Shown: positions 1 through 6,900 of the stretch, one piece after another
How the letters are laid out: the number at the start of each line of letters is the position of its first letter
How positions within the stretch are numbered: position 1 is the first letter of the stretch
Assembly (NCBI GenBank): GCA_019348445.1
Contig: JAHWJK010000010.1
Span: 1 to 24,824 of the forward strand
Length of the DNA stretch: 24,824 bases
Direction of reading: 5' to 3'
Source: Actinomycetota bacterium
Lineage (GTDB): Bacteria; Actinomycetota; CADDZG01; WHSQ01
Notes under the pieces: generated by a model
Database searches by the model: none
What the model was told of the DNA's origin: nothing
The model's input: the letters and a program-made list of their open reading frames with translations, nothing else
Position numbers and translations under genes: made by a program

Positions 1-20
1 TAGAAATCGTCGTCGCGCGC

Positions 21-48
21 TCAAGTCCGTGACGACGGTTGCCGAAGT
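21..48 (+). promoter_or_regulatory. possible sigma-28 (FliA/SigD/WhiG)-like promoter
   Basis: TCAA at 21-24, a 16-nt gap, then GCCGAAGT at 41-48. The family consensus is TAAA-N14/16-GCCGATAA, so the match is partial but includes the characteristic GCCGA core. No good sigma-70 pair with correct spacing was found in 1-75. It lies about 30 nt upstream of the riboswitch aptamer, the right place for its promoter. A motility-type sigma factor would fit c-di-GMP control, but this is an inference from one weak match. Confidence 0.35.
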
Positions 49-75
49 ATCAACACAGCACAGCACCACTAGCAG

Positions 76-168
76 TACCTGCAAGCGACAAAGGCAAACC
101 TGCGGCAACGCAGGGGCGCAAAGCCAGGGGCCCTACCGGGGTCGCCCAGCTACCGAACTGGGAGGTGG
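76..168 (+). promoter_or_regulatory. cyclic-di-GMP-I (GEMM-I) riboswitch
   Basis: The conserved GEMM-I core is readable in order: AAAGGCAAACC (90-100), a stem closed by a GCAA tetraloop (CCTGCG at 99-104, GCAA at 105-108, CGCAGG at 109-114), GGCGCAAAGCC (115-125), GGGGCCCTA (127-135) as P3 and receptor side, and AGCTACCGAA (148-157) closing the three-way junction. By alignment to the Vc2 aptamer, the position equivalent to G20 is G, expected for c-di-GMP rather than the cGAMP-selective A20 variants. The 3' end runs into GGGAGGTGG (160-168), the Shine-Dalgarno of the gene starting at 175. ACCT (77-80) can pair with AGGT (163-166), and CCCAG (145-149) can alternatively pair with CTGGG (158-162). 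A translational switch acting through ribosome-site occlusion is therefore likely; ON or OFF logic is not settled. No intrinsic terminator lies between aptamer and start. Confidence 0.87.
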
Positions 169-174
169 TCGGAC

Positions 175-657
175 GTGAGCGCTTCGAAGCGCATTTTCAC
201 CGGGATAGTCGCCGGTGTCGTCCTTTCCGCGTTTATCCCCGCCACTCAAGCGGGTGCCGCCTGCTACTCCAACAACAAGAAGGAGCGGCAGTTCGCCAGC
301 AAGATCAACCTCGCCCGCCGAGCGACCGGCCGGGTGTCCCTGAAGCTCGACCCGCAGCTATCCAAGGCCGCGAAGGTCCACACCCGAGAGATGGTCAACA
401 AGAACCTGCTGTACCACACGCCGACCGAGACCCTGAAGCGGCGCGTCACGAACTGGTACGAGCTCGGCGAGAACGTCGGCGTCGGCTCAACCGTCACGTC
501 GCTCCACACGGCCTTCATGAACTCCACCGCCCACCGGGCGAACATCCTCTACTCCGGCTTCCGTTACGTCGGGATCGGAGCCGTGAAGGCGAACGGCCGC
601 CTGTGGGTGACCGTGATCTTCGAGTCCCGAGCCGATCCGGGCAGCCGTCTCTGCTAA
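175..657 (+). CDS. secreted CAP/SCP-domain protein (CAP1)
   Basis: 160-aa secreted protein of the CAP superfamily (CAP, SCP/PR-1; Pfam PF00188), which in bacteria includes cell-wall-associated and extracellular proteins of mostly unknown activity. The GTG start at 175 follows GGAGGT (161-166) by 8 nt. Residues 1-28 form a Sec signal peptide (KR, hydrophobic 8-22, cleavage near ATQAGA-A). The CAP core covers about 38-150 with the usual cleft residues H69, H81, E99 (GEN) and H120 (TAHRANIL), and a closing LWVTVIF strand. Only two cysteines occur outside the signal, C30 and C160, at the two ends of the mature chain; CAP2 has the same arrangement (C34, C168), suggesting a terminal disulfide. It is the gene controlled by the upstream c-di-GMP riboswitch and ends in a strong terminator, so it is probably monocistronic. 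The biochemical role is unknown. Confidence 0.9.
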   Translation: MSASKRIFTGIVAGVVLSAFIPATQAGAACYSNNKKERQFASKINLARRATGRVSLKLDPQLSKAAKVHTREMVNKNLLYHTPTETLKRRVTNWYELGENVGVGSTVTSLHTAFMNSTAHRANILYSGFRYVGIGAVKANGRLWVTVIFESRADPGSRLC

Positions 658-693
658 CCCCCCACCCGTCACTGATTACTTAGACGGAACTGG

Positions 694-729
694 AAACAGG
701 GGCCTCGACTCCCAGCGAGGCCCCTGTTT
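694..729 (+). terminator. intrinsic terminator after CAP1
   Basis: A perfect 14-bp inverted repeat, AAACAGGGGCCTCG (694-707) and CGAGGCCCCTGTTT (716-729), with an 8-nt loop and a 3' T run. It lies 37 nt after the CAP1 stop and separates the riboswitch transcript from the CAP2 promoter region. Confidence 0.88.
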
Positions 730-783
730 CGCGTTCGAGCGACTACGCATTTCTGACGATGTTCGCGAGCCATTTGTGATTCA

Positions 784-889
784 TACGTAGCGGCCTACGT
801 ACTACGACGTATCGCGATGTCCGGTTTGGATATTTCTCTTACGTAGGCGCGCGTACGCAACGGACGTACGCAACCGACCTTACGTACGT
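784..889. promoter_or_regulatory. cluster of TACGTA palindromes upstream of CAP2
   Basis: The gap 730-964 holds no gene. It contains four copies of the palindrome TACGTA at 784-789, 796-801, 840-845 and 881-886, the interrupted form TACGACGTA (803-811), and a direct repeat GTACGCAAC at 853-861 and 866-874. In GC-rich DNA a TACGTA should be rare, so the density suggests a multi-site operator for CAP2. A second motif, TTAACGG, occurs at 898-904 and 930-936 nearer the start. No convincing -35/-10 pair could be chosen. Confidence 0.45.
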
Positions 890-964
890 CGCTCGATTTA
901 ACGGAGCACCCCATCACTTCACTGTGGTCTTAACGGCGAAGTGCGAGTGAAGGAAGGAACTCCG

Positions 965-1471
965 ATGAAGTTGATTAAGCGGGCCCTCAAGGTTGCGATC
1001 GTCAGCTCCGTTTTCATTGCGACGGTTCCGTTCGGTGGCGTTGCCGCCGAAGCAGGAAGCAACTGCTTCACCCACAAGACTGAGGAGAAGGGCTTCTTCA
1101 ACAAGCTCAACATCGAGCGCAAGCTCGGAGGACGCGTTCAGCTCCGCCTCGACCGTGAACTGTCGAAGGTTGCCCGCAAGCACACCCGCGAGATGACCGA
1201 CAAGAATCTTCTGCACCACACTTCCGACGGACAGATGCGCAGTCGCGTGACGAACTGGCAGCTGCTCGGTGAGAACGTCGGCGTCGGTGGAACTGTCGAA
1301 TCACTCCATGTCGCGTTCATGAACTCACCGGGTCACAAAGCCAACGTCATGCACCGCAGCTTCCGCCACGTTGGGATCGGCACTCGCTACGCACATGGTC
1401 GCCTCTGGGTGACGGTCGTCTTCGAAGCCGAGACGAACCCCGGTACGACCCTTCGGATGCCGAGCTGCTAG
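965..1471 (+). CDS. secreted CAP/SCP-domain protein (CAP2), paralogue of CAP1
   Basis: 168-aa secreted CAP-superfamily protein. ATG at 965 is chosen because GAAGGAAGGAAC (949-960) lies just upstream and the reading begins with a clean Sec signal (MKLIKRALKV..., cleavage near VAAEA-GS). An in-frame GTG at 941 would add eight charged residues before it. The CAP core carries H73, H86, E103 (LGENVGVGG) and H124 (SPGHKANV), and ends in LWVTVVFEAETNPG. Cysteines are only C34 and C168, as in CAP1. The two proteins share long stretches (for example HTREM, RVTNW, LGENVGVG, LHVAFMNS), so they are tandem duplicates that diverged. Unlike CAP1 there is no riboswitch in front; instead there is a TACGTA-rich region. 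The copies may therefore have similar function under different control. Exact biochemical role unknown. Confidence 0.88.
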   Translation: MKLIKRALKVAIVSSVFIATVPFGGVAAEAGSNCFTHKTEEKGFFNKLNIERKLGGRVQLRLDRELSKVARKHTREMTDKNLLHHTSDGQMRSRVTNWQLLGENVGVGGTVESLHVAFMNSPGHKANVMHRSFRHVGIGTRYAHGRLWVTVVFEAETNPGTTLRMPSC

Positions 1472-1543
1472 CAATCCACCTAGAGAAGAGGAAGGACCGA
1501 TCAGATGAGCATCAGTCTCCGGTTCACCCCGGTGGAGAACTTG

Positions 1544-3280
1544 CTAGGGCTGCGGATCGATAACGAAAGTGATCACGGGACTGACGCCCCGGGCGTGATC
1601 GTCATCTTTGGGGAACAACGCGTGAGCATGGTAGGTACCACCGACACCGGGATCGACGACATCCCAGTCGAAGACGAAACCCCCGTTGCGATCGAGTTGA
1701 GCTGAACCTTCGTCGATCCGCTTTACCGTTCCGTCGGACTGGACCTTGCGGATACGGATCTGCACGTTCCGCCCGGTGTGGGCAGGAGTCACCTGGCCGA
1801 ACAACGTGACGCGATCCGTCCCGGCCGGGTAGTGATAAGCGCCGGTCGTATCGGGGAACGCTCCCTCGGCCTGGAGAGTGACATCGGGCGCGACGCGAAC
1901 TCTCACGCCGGACTCGCTCCCCCACGTTTCGCTGTCCCCGTCGTAGATCGCGACGAGCTTCAGATTCGCCTTCGGTTGGAGCGCGAACGCGAACGTCCCG
2001 TTGGGGGCCGTCGTGGCCGACGGCCCTTCGATCCACTGCTTGAGCCCTTCTTTCACGTACGTGCGGATCACGCGGGCCGGAAGGACGACACCATTAGCGT
2101 CGGTAAGGGTTCCCGTGATCGTGACACCGTCACCGTAAGAGATCCGCCTCGAAGAGGCGGTAACCCTGACCGACGTCGACGTTTTCCCCTCGCCCATGAC
2201 GAGTGCCGTGTCGCGGCGTAACGCCGGCAGCTTCGAATAGAGATAGTTACCCGGACAACTCGTCGCATCGGCATCGCGATGCCCTGCGATCCACGGCAAT
2301 GTCCGCGTCGCACCGGTCTCGGGGTTCCTATAGGTGTGGGTTCCGCGAGCGCGAAGGTCATGACGATCGACCTCCCACGCGAGAAACTCTGCCAACGCTC
2401 GCCGGGTCGCGGGCGACGGCTTCGCCGTCTCGAAGTTCCCCATCACACTGATCCCGACCGTCCCGGAGTTGTAACCATCCACATGAGCGCCCGAGACGAC
2501 GCGGCCGTCCCTGCTCTCCGAGTCGTGGACCTCCCACGGGTTGTAGTCCCTTGCCCAGCGGCCCTCGAAGACGCGTCCGTCGTGCGAGACGACGAAGTTG
2601 TAGCCGATGTCGCACCATCCTTGGCGGACGACGTGGTACCAGTAGATCGCCCGCATCGTCGCCTTGGGGCGCGTGTCGAAGTTCGCCCCCGCGGTGTGGT
2701 GAACGAACAGTTGCTGAAGTGGGTAGAAGCGACGGCGGCAGCCGCCGGTGGTGCGCTTGAGCGACTCGTCTGCGCCCCACTGGGCTCTCGTAACGATCTT
2801 CGGCGTCCGCGCTTCCGCGTCCGCCGTCGCAGGAAGGTCTCGAGTAACGCGGGGGCCGTCGAGCGTATTCAGGTAATCGAGGGTCAAGTCTTCGATGGCC
2901 GTGAGATGTGGGGACTCGACGTTCCATTCGAGCTGCTCGGCACGAGGGACCGCCAGCACTCCCGTGTAGTGGTGGGTCGCGGTCTCGGCGTCGTGCGCAA
3001 TCGGAGCTTCGTGCCACACCCCGTCGGGGTCCGTCCGATAGGTGATCGTGACGTCTTCGGGACCCGCCCACGAAAAGGCGATGTGGGTTGCCGGGAACGC
3101 CAGGCGCAGCGCACCCGCCGGGCGCCGAGCGGTGAGGTGAGCGTCGAGTCGAACCGTTTGCGCCATCGTCACCGGCGTCGAGATCGTCTGTGCGGGTGCG
3201 ATCCACGCGGGCACGAGAACGGCAGCCAACGTCGCCACCACGGTCGCCAGCCGCACAACCACACGTCCCCCCGTCCCCAT
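1544..3280 (-). CDS. secreted N-acetylmuramoyl-L-alanine amidase (PGRP/Amidase_2 domain)
   Basis: About 578 aa if started at the ATG at 3280; GTG codons at 3262 and 3256, preceded by a G-rich stretch, are alternatives. N-terminal Sec signal or anchor (hydrophobic about 12-30). Residues about 35-145 form a beta-rich N-terminal domain. The PGRP/Amidase_2 domain (about 160-355) shows IVTRAQWGA, LFVHHTAG with zinc ligand H194, WCDIGYNFVV, GAHVDGYNSGTVGISVMGNF, and GHRDADATSCPG with H334 and C342 as the other ligands. The C-terminal third holds Ig-like or Big-type repeats (STSVRVTASS...YGDGVTITGTL, then a second similar unit), typical of wall-binding extracellular enzymes. Zinc-dependent cleavage of the peptide from MurNAc is the known family reaction; all visible ligands are intact. 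Its 3' end faces CAP2. Divergent from the small RHH-like gene at 3358. Confidence 0.9.
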   Translation of the reverse strand: MGTGGRVVVRLATVVATLAAVLVPAWIAPAQTISTPVTMAQTVRLDAHLTARRPAGALRLAFPATHIAFSWAGPEDVTITYRTDPDGVWHEAPIAHDAETATHHYTGVLAVPRAEQLEWNVESPHLTAIEDLTLDYLNTLDGPRVTRDLPATADAEARTPKIVTRAQWGADESLKRTTGGCRRRFYPLQQLFVHHTAGANFDTRPKATMRAIYWYHVVRQGWCDIGYNFVVSHDGRVFEGRWARDYNPWEVHDSESRDGRVVSGAHVDGYNSGTVGISVMGNFETAKPSPATRRALAEFLAWEVDRHDLRARGTHTYRNPETGATRTLPWIAGHRDADATSCPGNYLYSKLPALRRDTALVMGEGKTSTSVRVTASSRRISYGDGVTITGTLTDANGVVLPARVIRTYVKEGLKQWIEGPSATTAPNGTFAFALQPKANLKLVAIYDGDSETWGSESGVRVRVAPDVTLQAEGAFPDTTGAYHYPAGTDRVTLFGQVTPAHTGRNVQIRIRKVQSDGTVKRIDEGSAQLDRNGGFVFDWDVVDPGVGGTYHAHALFPKDDDHARGVSPVITFVIDPQP

Positions 3281-3287
3281 CGGCCGT

Positions 3288-3293
3288 ACGCTA
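3288..3293 (-). promoter_or_regulatory. putative -10 of the amidase gene (leaderless start)
   Basis: Read on the minus strand, TAGCGT fits the actinobacterial TANNNT -10 and ends 7 nt before the ATG at 3280. No Shine-Dalgarno precedes that ATG. Together this suggests a leaderless transcript beginning at or next to the start codon. Confidence 0.35.
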
Positions 3294-3332
3294 ATGCAAA
3301 CCGCGAATAAATGGCGAGGCCCGGGGAGCACT

Positions 3333-3351
3333 CTTATCGCAGTGTTATAAG
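3333..3351 (+). promoter_or_regulatory. -10 TATAAG and imperfect palindrome before the RHH-like gene
   Basis: TATAAG (3346-3351) is a good -10 placed 6 nt before the ATG at 3358, and no Shine-Dalgarno is visible, so the mRNA is probably leaderless. CTTAT (3333-3337) and ATAAG (3347-3351) form an inverted repeat over the -10. If the RHH-like protein binds DNA, this is a natural candidate for its own operator (inference). Confidence 0.4.
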
Positions 3352-3357
3352 AACTCC

Positions 3358-3627
3358 ATGGCGGTCAAAGGGGACCCGGACGTCACTATCAAGATCCCCC
3401 GCCCCCTCTACGCACAGCTGAAGCAGGTCATCGGGGGCTCGGGTTTCCACTCGGTGACCGAGTTCATCGTCTACGTGCTGCGAGACCTCATGTCGCACCA
3501 TGCCGAAGGCAAAGGGCTGCCGACGATGCCGACGTCCGGTCCGGGCGGCGAGGGCGATGTCGATCCGCTGTCGCCCGACGAGATCGAGGCGATCCGAAAG
3601 CGCCTGAGCTCGCTTGGCTACCTCTGA
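3358..3627 (+). CDS. small ribbon-helix-helix-like protein with LGYL C-terminal tail
   Basis: 89 aa. The N-terminal half (about 8-45) has the pattern of a ribbon-helix-helix/CopG fold: an alternating beta strand VTIKIPRPLY, a helix LKQVIGGSG, then SVTEFIVYVLRDLMS. A Gly/Pro-rich linker (about 50-68) leads to an acidic-basic helix ending the protein, LSPDEIEAIRKRLSSLGYL. That tail closely resembles the last 20 residues of the phosphodiesterase encoded at 17917-19512. Function is unknown. It could be a DNA-binding autoregulator, but the usual basic strand residues are not striking and a protein-binding adaptor is equally possible. The ATG start is supported by the -10 placed for leaderless translation. 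It is followed after 43 nt by the amino-acid transporter genes, whose own start region lacks a Shine-Dalgarno. Confidence 0.7.
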   Translation: MAVKGDPDVTIKIPRPLYAQLKQVIGGSGFHSVTEFIVYVLRDLMSHHAEGKGLPTMPTSGPGGEGDVDPLSPDEIEAIRKRLSSLGYL

Positions 3628-3670
3628 GGGCGGCGCTCCTATTCCCGTAGTAGATAGACTCCCTCCACTT

Positions 3671-4426
3671 ATGGCGGGAGCGACGACCAACGGGCATCTG
3701 GTCGAGCTCGAGTCGGTCACGAAGCGCTTCGGCGACAACGTCGTCCTCGATGGCGTCGATCTCACAATCGACCGGGGGCAAGCCGTCGTCGTAGCCGGCC
3801 CCTCGGGCTCTGGGAAATCGACGATGCTTCGTTGCATCAACGGGCTGGAAACGATCGACGAGGGCGACGTTCGCTTCGACGGCACGTCGGTCGCGTCCGC
3901 GGGGAAGGGCATCTACGCGTTACGCGCCGAGATGGGGATGGTGTTCCAACAGTTCAACTTGTTCCCTCACAAGACCGTGCTCCAGAACATCACCCTGGGG
4001 CCGATGCAGGTGAAGGGTCTGTCCGAAGAAGATGCCAAGGCGCGTGCCACGAAGCTCCTCGAGCGTGTCGGCATCCCCGAGAAGGCGAAATCGTTCCCGG
4101 CCGACCTGTCCGGTGGACAGCAACAGCGGGTCGCGATCGCTCGAGCACTCGCCATGGAGCCGAAGCTCATGCTCTTCGACGAGCCGACGTCGGCCTTGGA
4201 CCCGGAGATGATCAGGGAGGTCCTCGACGTGATGCGCGACCTCGCGCGTGAAGGGATGACGATGATCGTCGTCACACACGAGATGGGCTTCGCTCGCGAA
4301 GTGTGCGATCGCATCGTGTTCATCGACGACGGCAAGATCGTCGAGGACGCGCCACCCAACGAGTTCTTCACCCAAACCAAGAGCGACCGAGCGAAAGAGT
4401 TCGTAGACAAGATCATTCATCACTAG
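3671..4426 (+). CDS. glnQ: polar amino acid ABC transporter ATP-binding protein (GlnQ/HisP family)
   Basis: 251-aa cytoplasmic ATPase that energises import of a polar amino acid, probably glutamine/glutamate or a basic amino acid. All motifs are intact: Walker A GPSGSGKST (43-51), Q-loop Q94 (VFQQFNLFPH), signature LSGGQQQR (146-153), Walker B LMLFDE (166-171), D-loop SALD and H203. The ATG at 3671 gives the normal family length; an in-frame TTG at 3614 would overlap the upstream gene and add a nonconserved segment. No Shine-Dalgarno is seen, and TAGACT (3655-3660) could serve as a -10 for a short leader. It is the first gene of a four-gene plus-strand cassette (ATPase, binding protein, two permeases). 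The exact substrate cannot be read from the sequence. Confidence 0.92.
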   Translation: MAGATTNGHLVELESVTKRFGDNVVLDGVDLTIDRGQAVVVAGPSGSGKSTMLRCINGLETIDEGDVRFDGTSVASAGKGIYALRAEMGMVFQQFNLFPHKTVLQNITLGPMQVKGLSEEDAKARATKLLERVGIPEKAKSFPADLSGGQQQRVAIARALAMEPKLMLFDEPTSALDPEMIREVLDVMRDLAREGMTMIVVTHEMGFAREVCDRIVFIDDGKIVEDAPPNEFFTQTKSDRAKEFVDKIIHH

Positions 4427-4461
4427 CATCGGTGAATGACGTGAGAAGAAAGGGGGACACA

Positions 4462-5391
4462 GTGAGCGAAACCGTTAACAGATGGCGGTGGCTCGTCGTA
4501 CTGGTAGCCGTCTTCGCGTTGCTGGCAGCAGCATGCGGTGGCGAGGAGGAGCCCGACCCGGGGGCGGAGCCGGGTGGCGAAGACGCGGTCGAGGTCGAGG
4601 AGTTCCCGGCCGACACGACGATGGGCAAGATCCAGGAGAAGGGCGAGATCAAGGTCGGCGTCAAGTACGACGTCCCGCTGTTCGGTTTCAAGAACCCGCA
4701 GACCGGTGAGGTCGAAGGCTTCGACGTCGACATGGCGCAGCGGGTCGCGGACAAGCTGGGCGTGGATCTGAAGCTCGTAGAGGCGATCTCGGACAACCGG
4801 ATCCCGTTCCTCGAGAGGGGGACGGTCGACGTGGTCTTCTCGACCATGACGATCACGACCGACCGCGACGCCGAGATCGACTTCTCGCGCCCGTACTACA
4901 TCGCCCACGGGAGGATCCTCGTTCCCGGCGATTCCGAGATCCAGAGCATCAAGGACTTCACCTCCGACCACACGATCTGCACGGCCCTTGGTTCGACGTA
5001 CGAGACCACCGTGATCCCGAAGCAGGCACCGGATGCGAAGCTCGTGACGCCGGACTCCTACTCCGAGTGCTTCACGCAGGTCCAGGGGGGCCAGGCCGAC
5101 GCCCTGATCACCGACGACGTGATCCTGGCCGGCTTCCTCCAGCAGGACGACACGATGCAGATCGTCGGCGAAGACCTCACCACCGACCCGTACGGGGCGG
5201 GAGTCAAGAACAACGACAAGGAGATGGCGGACTTCGTCTCGAGCGTGATCGACGAGACGTTGGAGGACGGGACGTGGATGGAGCTCTACGAGAAGTGGAT
5301 CGGCTCTTTCACGGGGCAGGAGCCCGAGGACCCGACCGACTGGACGCTCGAAGAGGCGCTCAAGGAGTACCCCTGCGTCGAGACCTGCTAG
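4462..5391 (+). CDS. amino acid ABC transporter substrate-binding lipoprotein (family 3)
   Basis: 309 aa. The GTG start at 4462 follows AAGAAAGGGGGA and yields a short lipoprotein signal (MSETVNRWRW, hydrophobic 11-24) with the lipidated cysteine at C25 in LLAAAC. An acidic, Gly/Glu/Pro-rich linker (26-52) precedes the SBP_bac_3 domain: MGKIQEKGEIKVGVKYDVPLF, GFDVDMAQRVADKLGV, FLERGTVDVVFSTMTIT..R, IDFSRPYY, and a second lobe ending in the closing helix WMELYEKWIG. It would hold the substrate outside the membrane for the permeases encoded next. A 7-bp inverted repeat (TCATTCA 4413-4419, TGAATGA 4433-4439) straddles the glnQ stop and may set relative expression. Two cysteines in lobe 2 (HTICTAL, YSECFTQ) and two at the C-terminus (CVETC) may form disulfides. 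Confidence 0.9.
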   Translation: MSETVNRWRWLVVLVAVFALLAAACGGEEEPDPGAEPGGEDAVEVEEFPADTTMGKIQEKGEIKVGVKYDVPLFGFKNPQTGEVEGFDVDMAQRVADKLGVDLKLVEAISDNRIPFLERGTVDVVFSTMTITTDRDAEIDFSRPYYIAHGRILVPGDSEIQSIKDFTSDHTICTALGSTYETTVIPKQAPDAKLVTPDSYSECFTQVQGGQADALITDDVILAGFLQQDDTMQIVGEDLTTDPYGAGVKNNDKEMADFVSSVIDETLEDGTWMELYEKWIGSFTGQEPEDPTDWTLEEALKEYPCVETC

Positions 5392-5414
5392 CTAGCTAAC
5401 AACCACTACCTGAC

Positions 5415-6071
5415 ATGGGCGAATTCTGGGGAGTACTCGAGCGGTACTTCCCAGAATTCGTGTCGGGCTTCTTCGTAACTCTCCGTCTCGTCGGCATCTC
5501 GTTCGCGATCGCGATGTCGGTCGGCGTAGTCATCGCGGCGTTCCGCGTCACGCCGGCGAAGTGGGTCCAGCGGATCGGCGGGACCTACGTGGAGATCTTC
5601 CGCAACATCCCGCTGCTCGTGCTCCTGTTCATCCTTTTCTACGGGCTACCGAGCGAGGTGCAGTTCTCGCGCGTGACGGCCGGTGCGCTCGGCCTCGGCC
5701 TCTATACCGCCGCGTACGTCGGCGAAGCAGTGCGGTCGGGCGTGTTCGCGGTGGGGCAGGGTCAGATCGATGCGTCCTTGTCGCTGGGCTTCAGCTACCG
5801 CGACACACTGCGGCGCGTCGTCCTCCCGCAAGCAGTGCGTACCGTGATCCCTCCCCTTGGGAGCCTCTTCATCGCGATGACGAAGAACTCTGCGGTCATC
5901 GGTGGCGCGCTGCAGGTACAGGACCTCATGATGAAGGCGCGAGGCATCTCGGCCGACACCTTCCAGACGAACGAGGCGTTCTTCTGGGCGGCCGTCGGGT
6001 ACCTCTTGATCACCGTGTCGTTGACCTTCGTCGTCCGGAACCTCGAGACGCGCCTGGCGATCCGGAGGTGA
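5415..6071 (+). CDS. amino acid ABC transporter permease 1 (HisM/GlnP family)
   Basis: 218-aa inner-membrane permease with about five hydrophobic segments (roughly 15-42, 55-77, 84-105, 145-165, 185-205). The cytoplasmic EAA-type loop that docks on the ATPase is clear: GQGQIDASLSLGFSYRDTLRRVVLPQA. The segment YVEIFRNIPLLVLLFILFYGLP is the usual family signature. It starts at ATG 5415 only 23 nt after the binding-protein stop; the short gap (GCTAGCTAGC-like) shows no Shine-Dalgarno. It forms a heterodimeric channel with the next gene product. The stop TGA overlaps the ribosome-binding region of permease 2. Confidence 0.9.
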   Translation: MGEFWGVLERYFPEFVSGFFVTLRLVGISFAIAMSVGVVIAAFRVTPAKWVQRIGGTYVEIFRNIPLLVLLFILFYGLPSEVQFSRVTAGALGLGLYTAAYVGEAVRSGVFAVGQGQIDASLSLGFSYRDTLRRVVLPQAVRTVIPPLGSLFIAMTKNSAVIGGALQVQDLMMKARGISADTFQTNEAFFWAAVGYLLITVSLTFVVRNLETRLAIRR

Positions 6072-6075
6072 CGGA

Positions 6076-6876
6076 CTGAGCTACCTCGTCGGATGGGAGA
6101 ACTGGAGCTGGCTGTTCCAGTGGTTGAACGCCAAATTCTTGTTGAACGCGTTCCTCGTCAACATCGAGATCGCGGCCATAGCGATGGTGCTGTCGCTGAT
6201 CTTCGGACTGTTGCTCGCGCTCGGCCGCGTCTCCAAGAGCCGGGTGGTGAGCATCCCGTCGGGAGCGTGGGTCGACGTATGGCGCAACCTGCCCCTTCTC
6301 TTCATCCTGCTTTACCTGTCACTGTCGCTTCCCGAGACGTGGAACGCGCGCTACGAGAACCTGGTCCCGGCGTTCATGCCCGAAGCGTTCCAGTCGGGCC
6401 GCGTCCTCGCCGGAGTCATGGGACTCACGCTCTACAACTCCGCCGTGATCGCGGAGGTCATGCGAGCAGGCATCCAGTCGTTGGAACGGGGGCAAGGCGA
6501 GGCAGCCGCCGCGCTGGGGCTTCCTTACTGGAAGTCGATGAGGCTGGTCATCCTTCCGCAGGGCCTGCGCCGCATGGTGCCGGCGACGGTGTCGCAGCTC
6601 ATCACGTTGATGAAGGACACGACACTGGTCAGCATCATCGCGATCCAAGAGATCATGCGGCATGGGCGCATCCTGTCGAGTTGCTTCACGTGCGACCCGC
6701 AACCGCCGTTGCTTCAGGTCTTCCTGGTGGTAGGCGCGATGTTCATCGTCGTGAACCTGACTCTGTCGCGCGTGTCCCGTCGCCTCGAGATCCGGCAACG
6801 GGAACGCACCGGGACCGAGGTCCAGGCAGTGACCGGTCTCGAGGATCAGGTCGCGGCGAAAGCCGACGTCACCTGA
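6076..6876 (+). CDS. amino acid ABC transporter permease 2 (HisQ/GlnP family), probable CTG start
   Basis: Second permease of the importer, with segments LLNAFLVNIEIAAIAMVLSLIFGLLLAL, VWRNLPLLFILLYLSLSLPETW, and the EAA loop GQGEAAAALGLPYWKSMRLVILPQG. The first conventional start in frame is TTG at 6124, but nothing ribosome-binding precedes it. A strong GGAGGTG (6064-6070) sits 5 nt before an in-frame CTG at 6076. Starting there gives 266 aa with an N-terminal MSYLVGWENWSWLFQWLNAKF, the aromatic segment usual in this family. I therefore prefer CTG, with TTG 6124 as the alternative. The C-terminal 30 residues are a charged cytoplasmic tail (ERTGTEVQAVTGLEDQVAAK). It ends convergently 24 nt from CAP3, with no obvious hairpin between. 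Confidence 0.86.
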   Translation: MSYLVGWENWSWLFQWLNAKFLLNAFLVNIEIAAIAMVLSLIFGLLLALGRVSKSRVVSIPSGAWVDVWRNLPLLFILLYLSLSLPETWNARYENLVPAFMPEAFQSGRVLAGVMGLTLYNSAVIAEVMRAGIQSLERGQGEAAAALGLPYWKSMRLVILPQGLRRMVPATVSQLITLMKDTTLVSIIAIQEIMRHGRILSSCFTCDPQPPLLQVFLVVGAMFIVVNLTLSRVSRRLEIRQRERTGTEVQAVTGLEDQVAAKADVT

Positions 6877-6900
6877 GCCTTGGCATGAAGCGCGTCTAGA

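Noticed and set aside
39..683. 214-codon plus-strand ORF spanning the riboswitch and CAP1
   Set aside because: Arg/Pro-rich shadow in another frame. CAP1 has signal, motifs and ribosome site; this frame translates a structured RNA.
853..874. GTACGCAAC direct repeat as a CRISPR or iteron array
   Set aside because: Only two copies 13 nt apart, no regular spacers and no cas or replication genes nearby.
1505..1705. 66-codon plus-strand ORF after CAP2 with a good ribosome-like GAGGAAGGA upstream
   Set aside because: Most of it is antisense to the 3' end of the amidase gene, and its sequence mirrors that gene's codons. The purine run may be chance. It would be worth reinstating only if ribosome profiling showed signal.
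2279..3310. 343-codon plus-strand ORF opposite the amidase
   Set aside because: Antisense shadow of a clear PGRP-domain gene, Arg/Val-rich with no motif.
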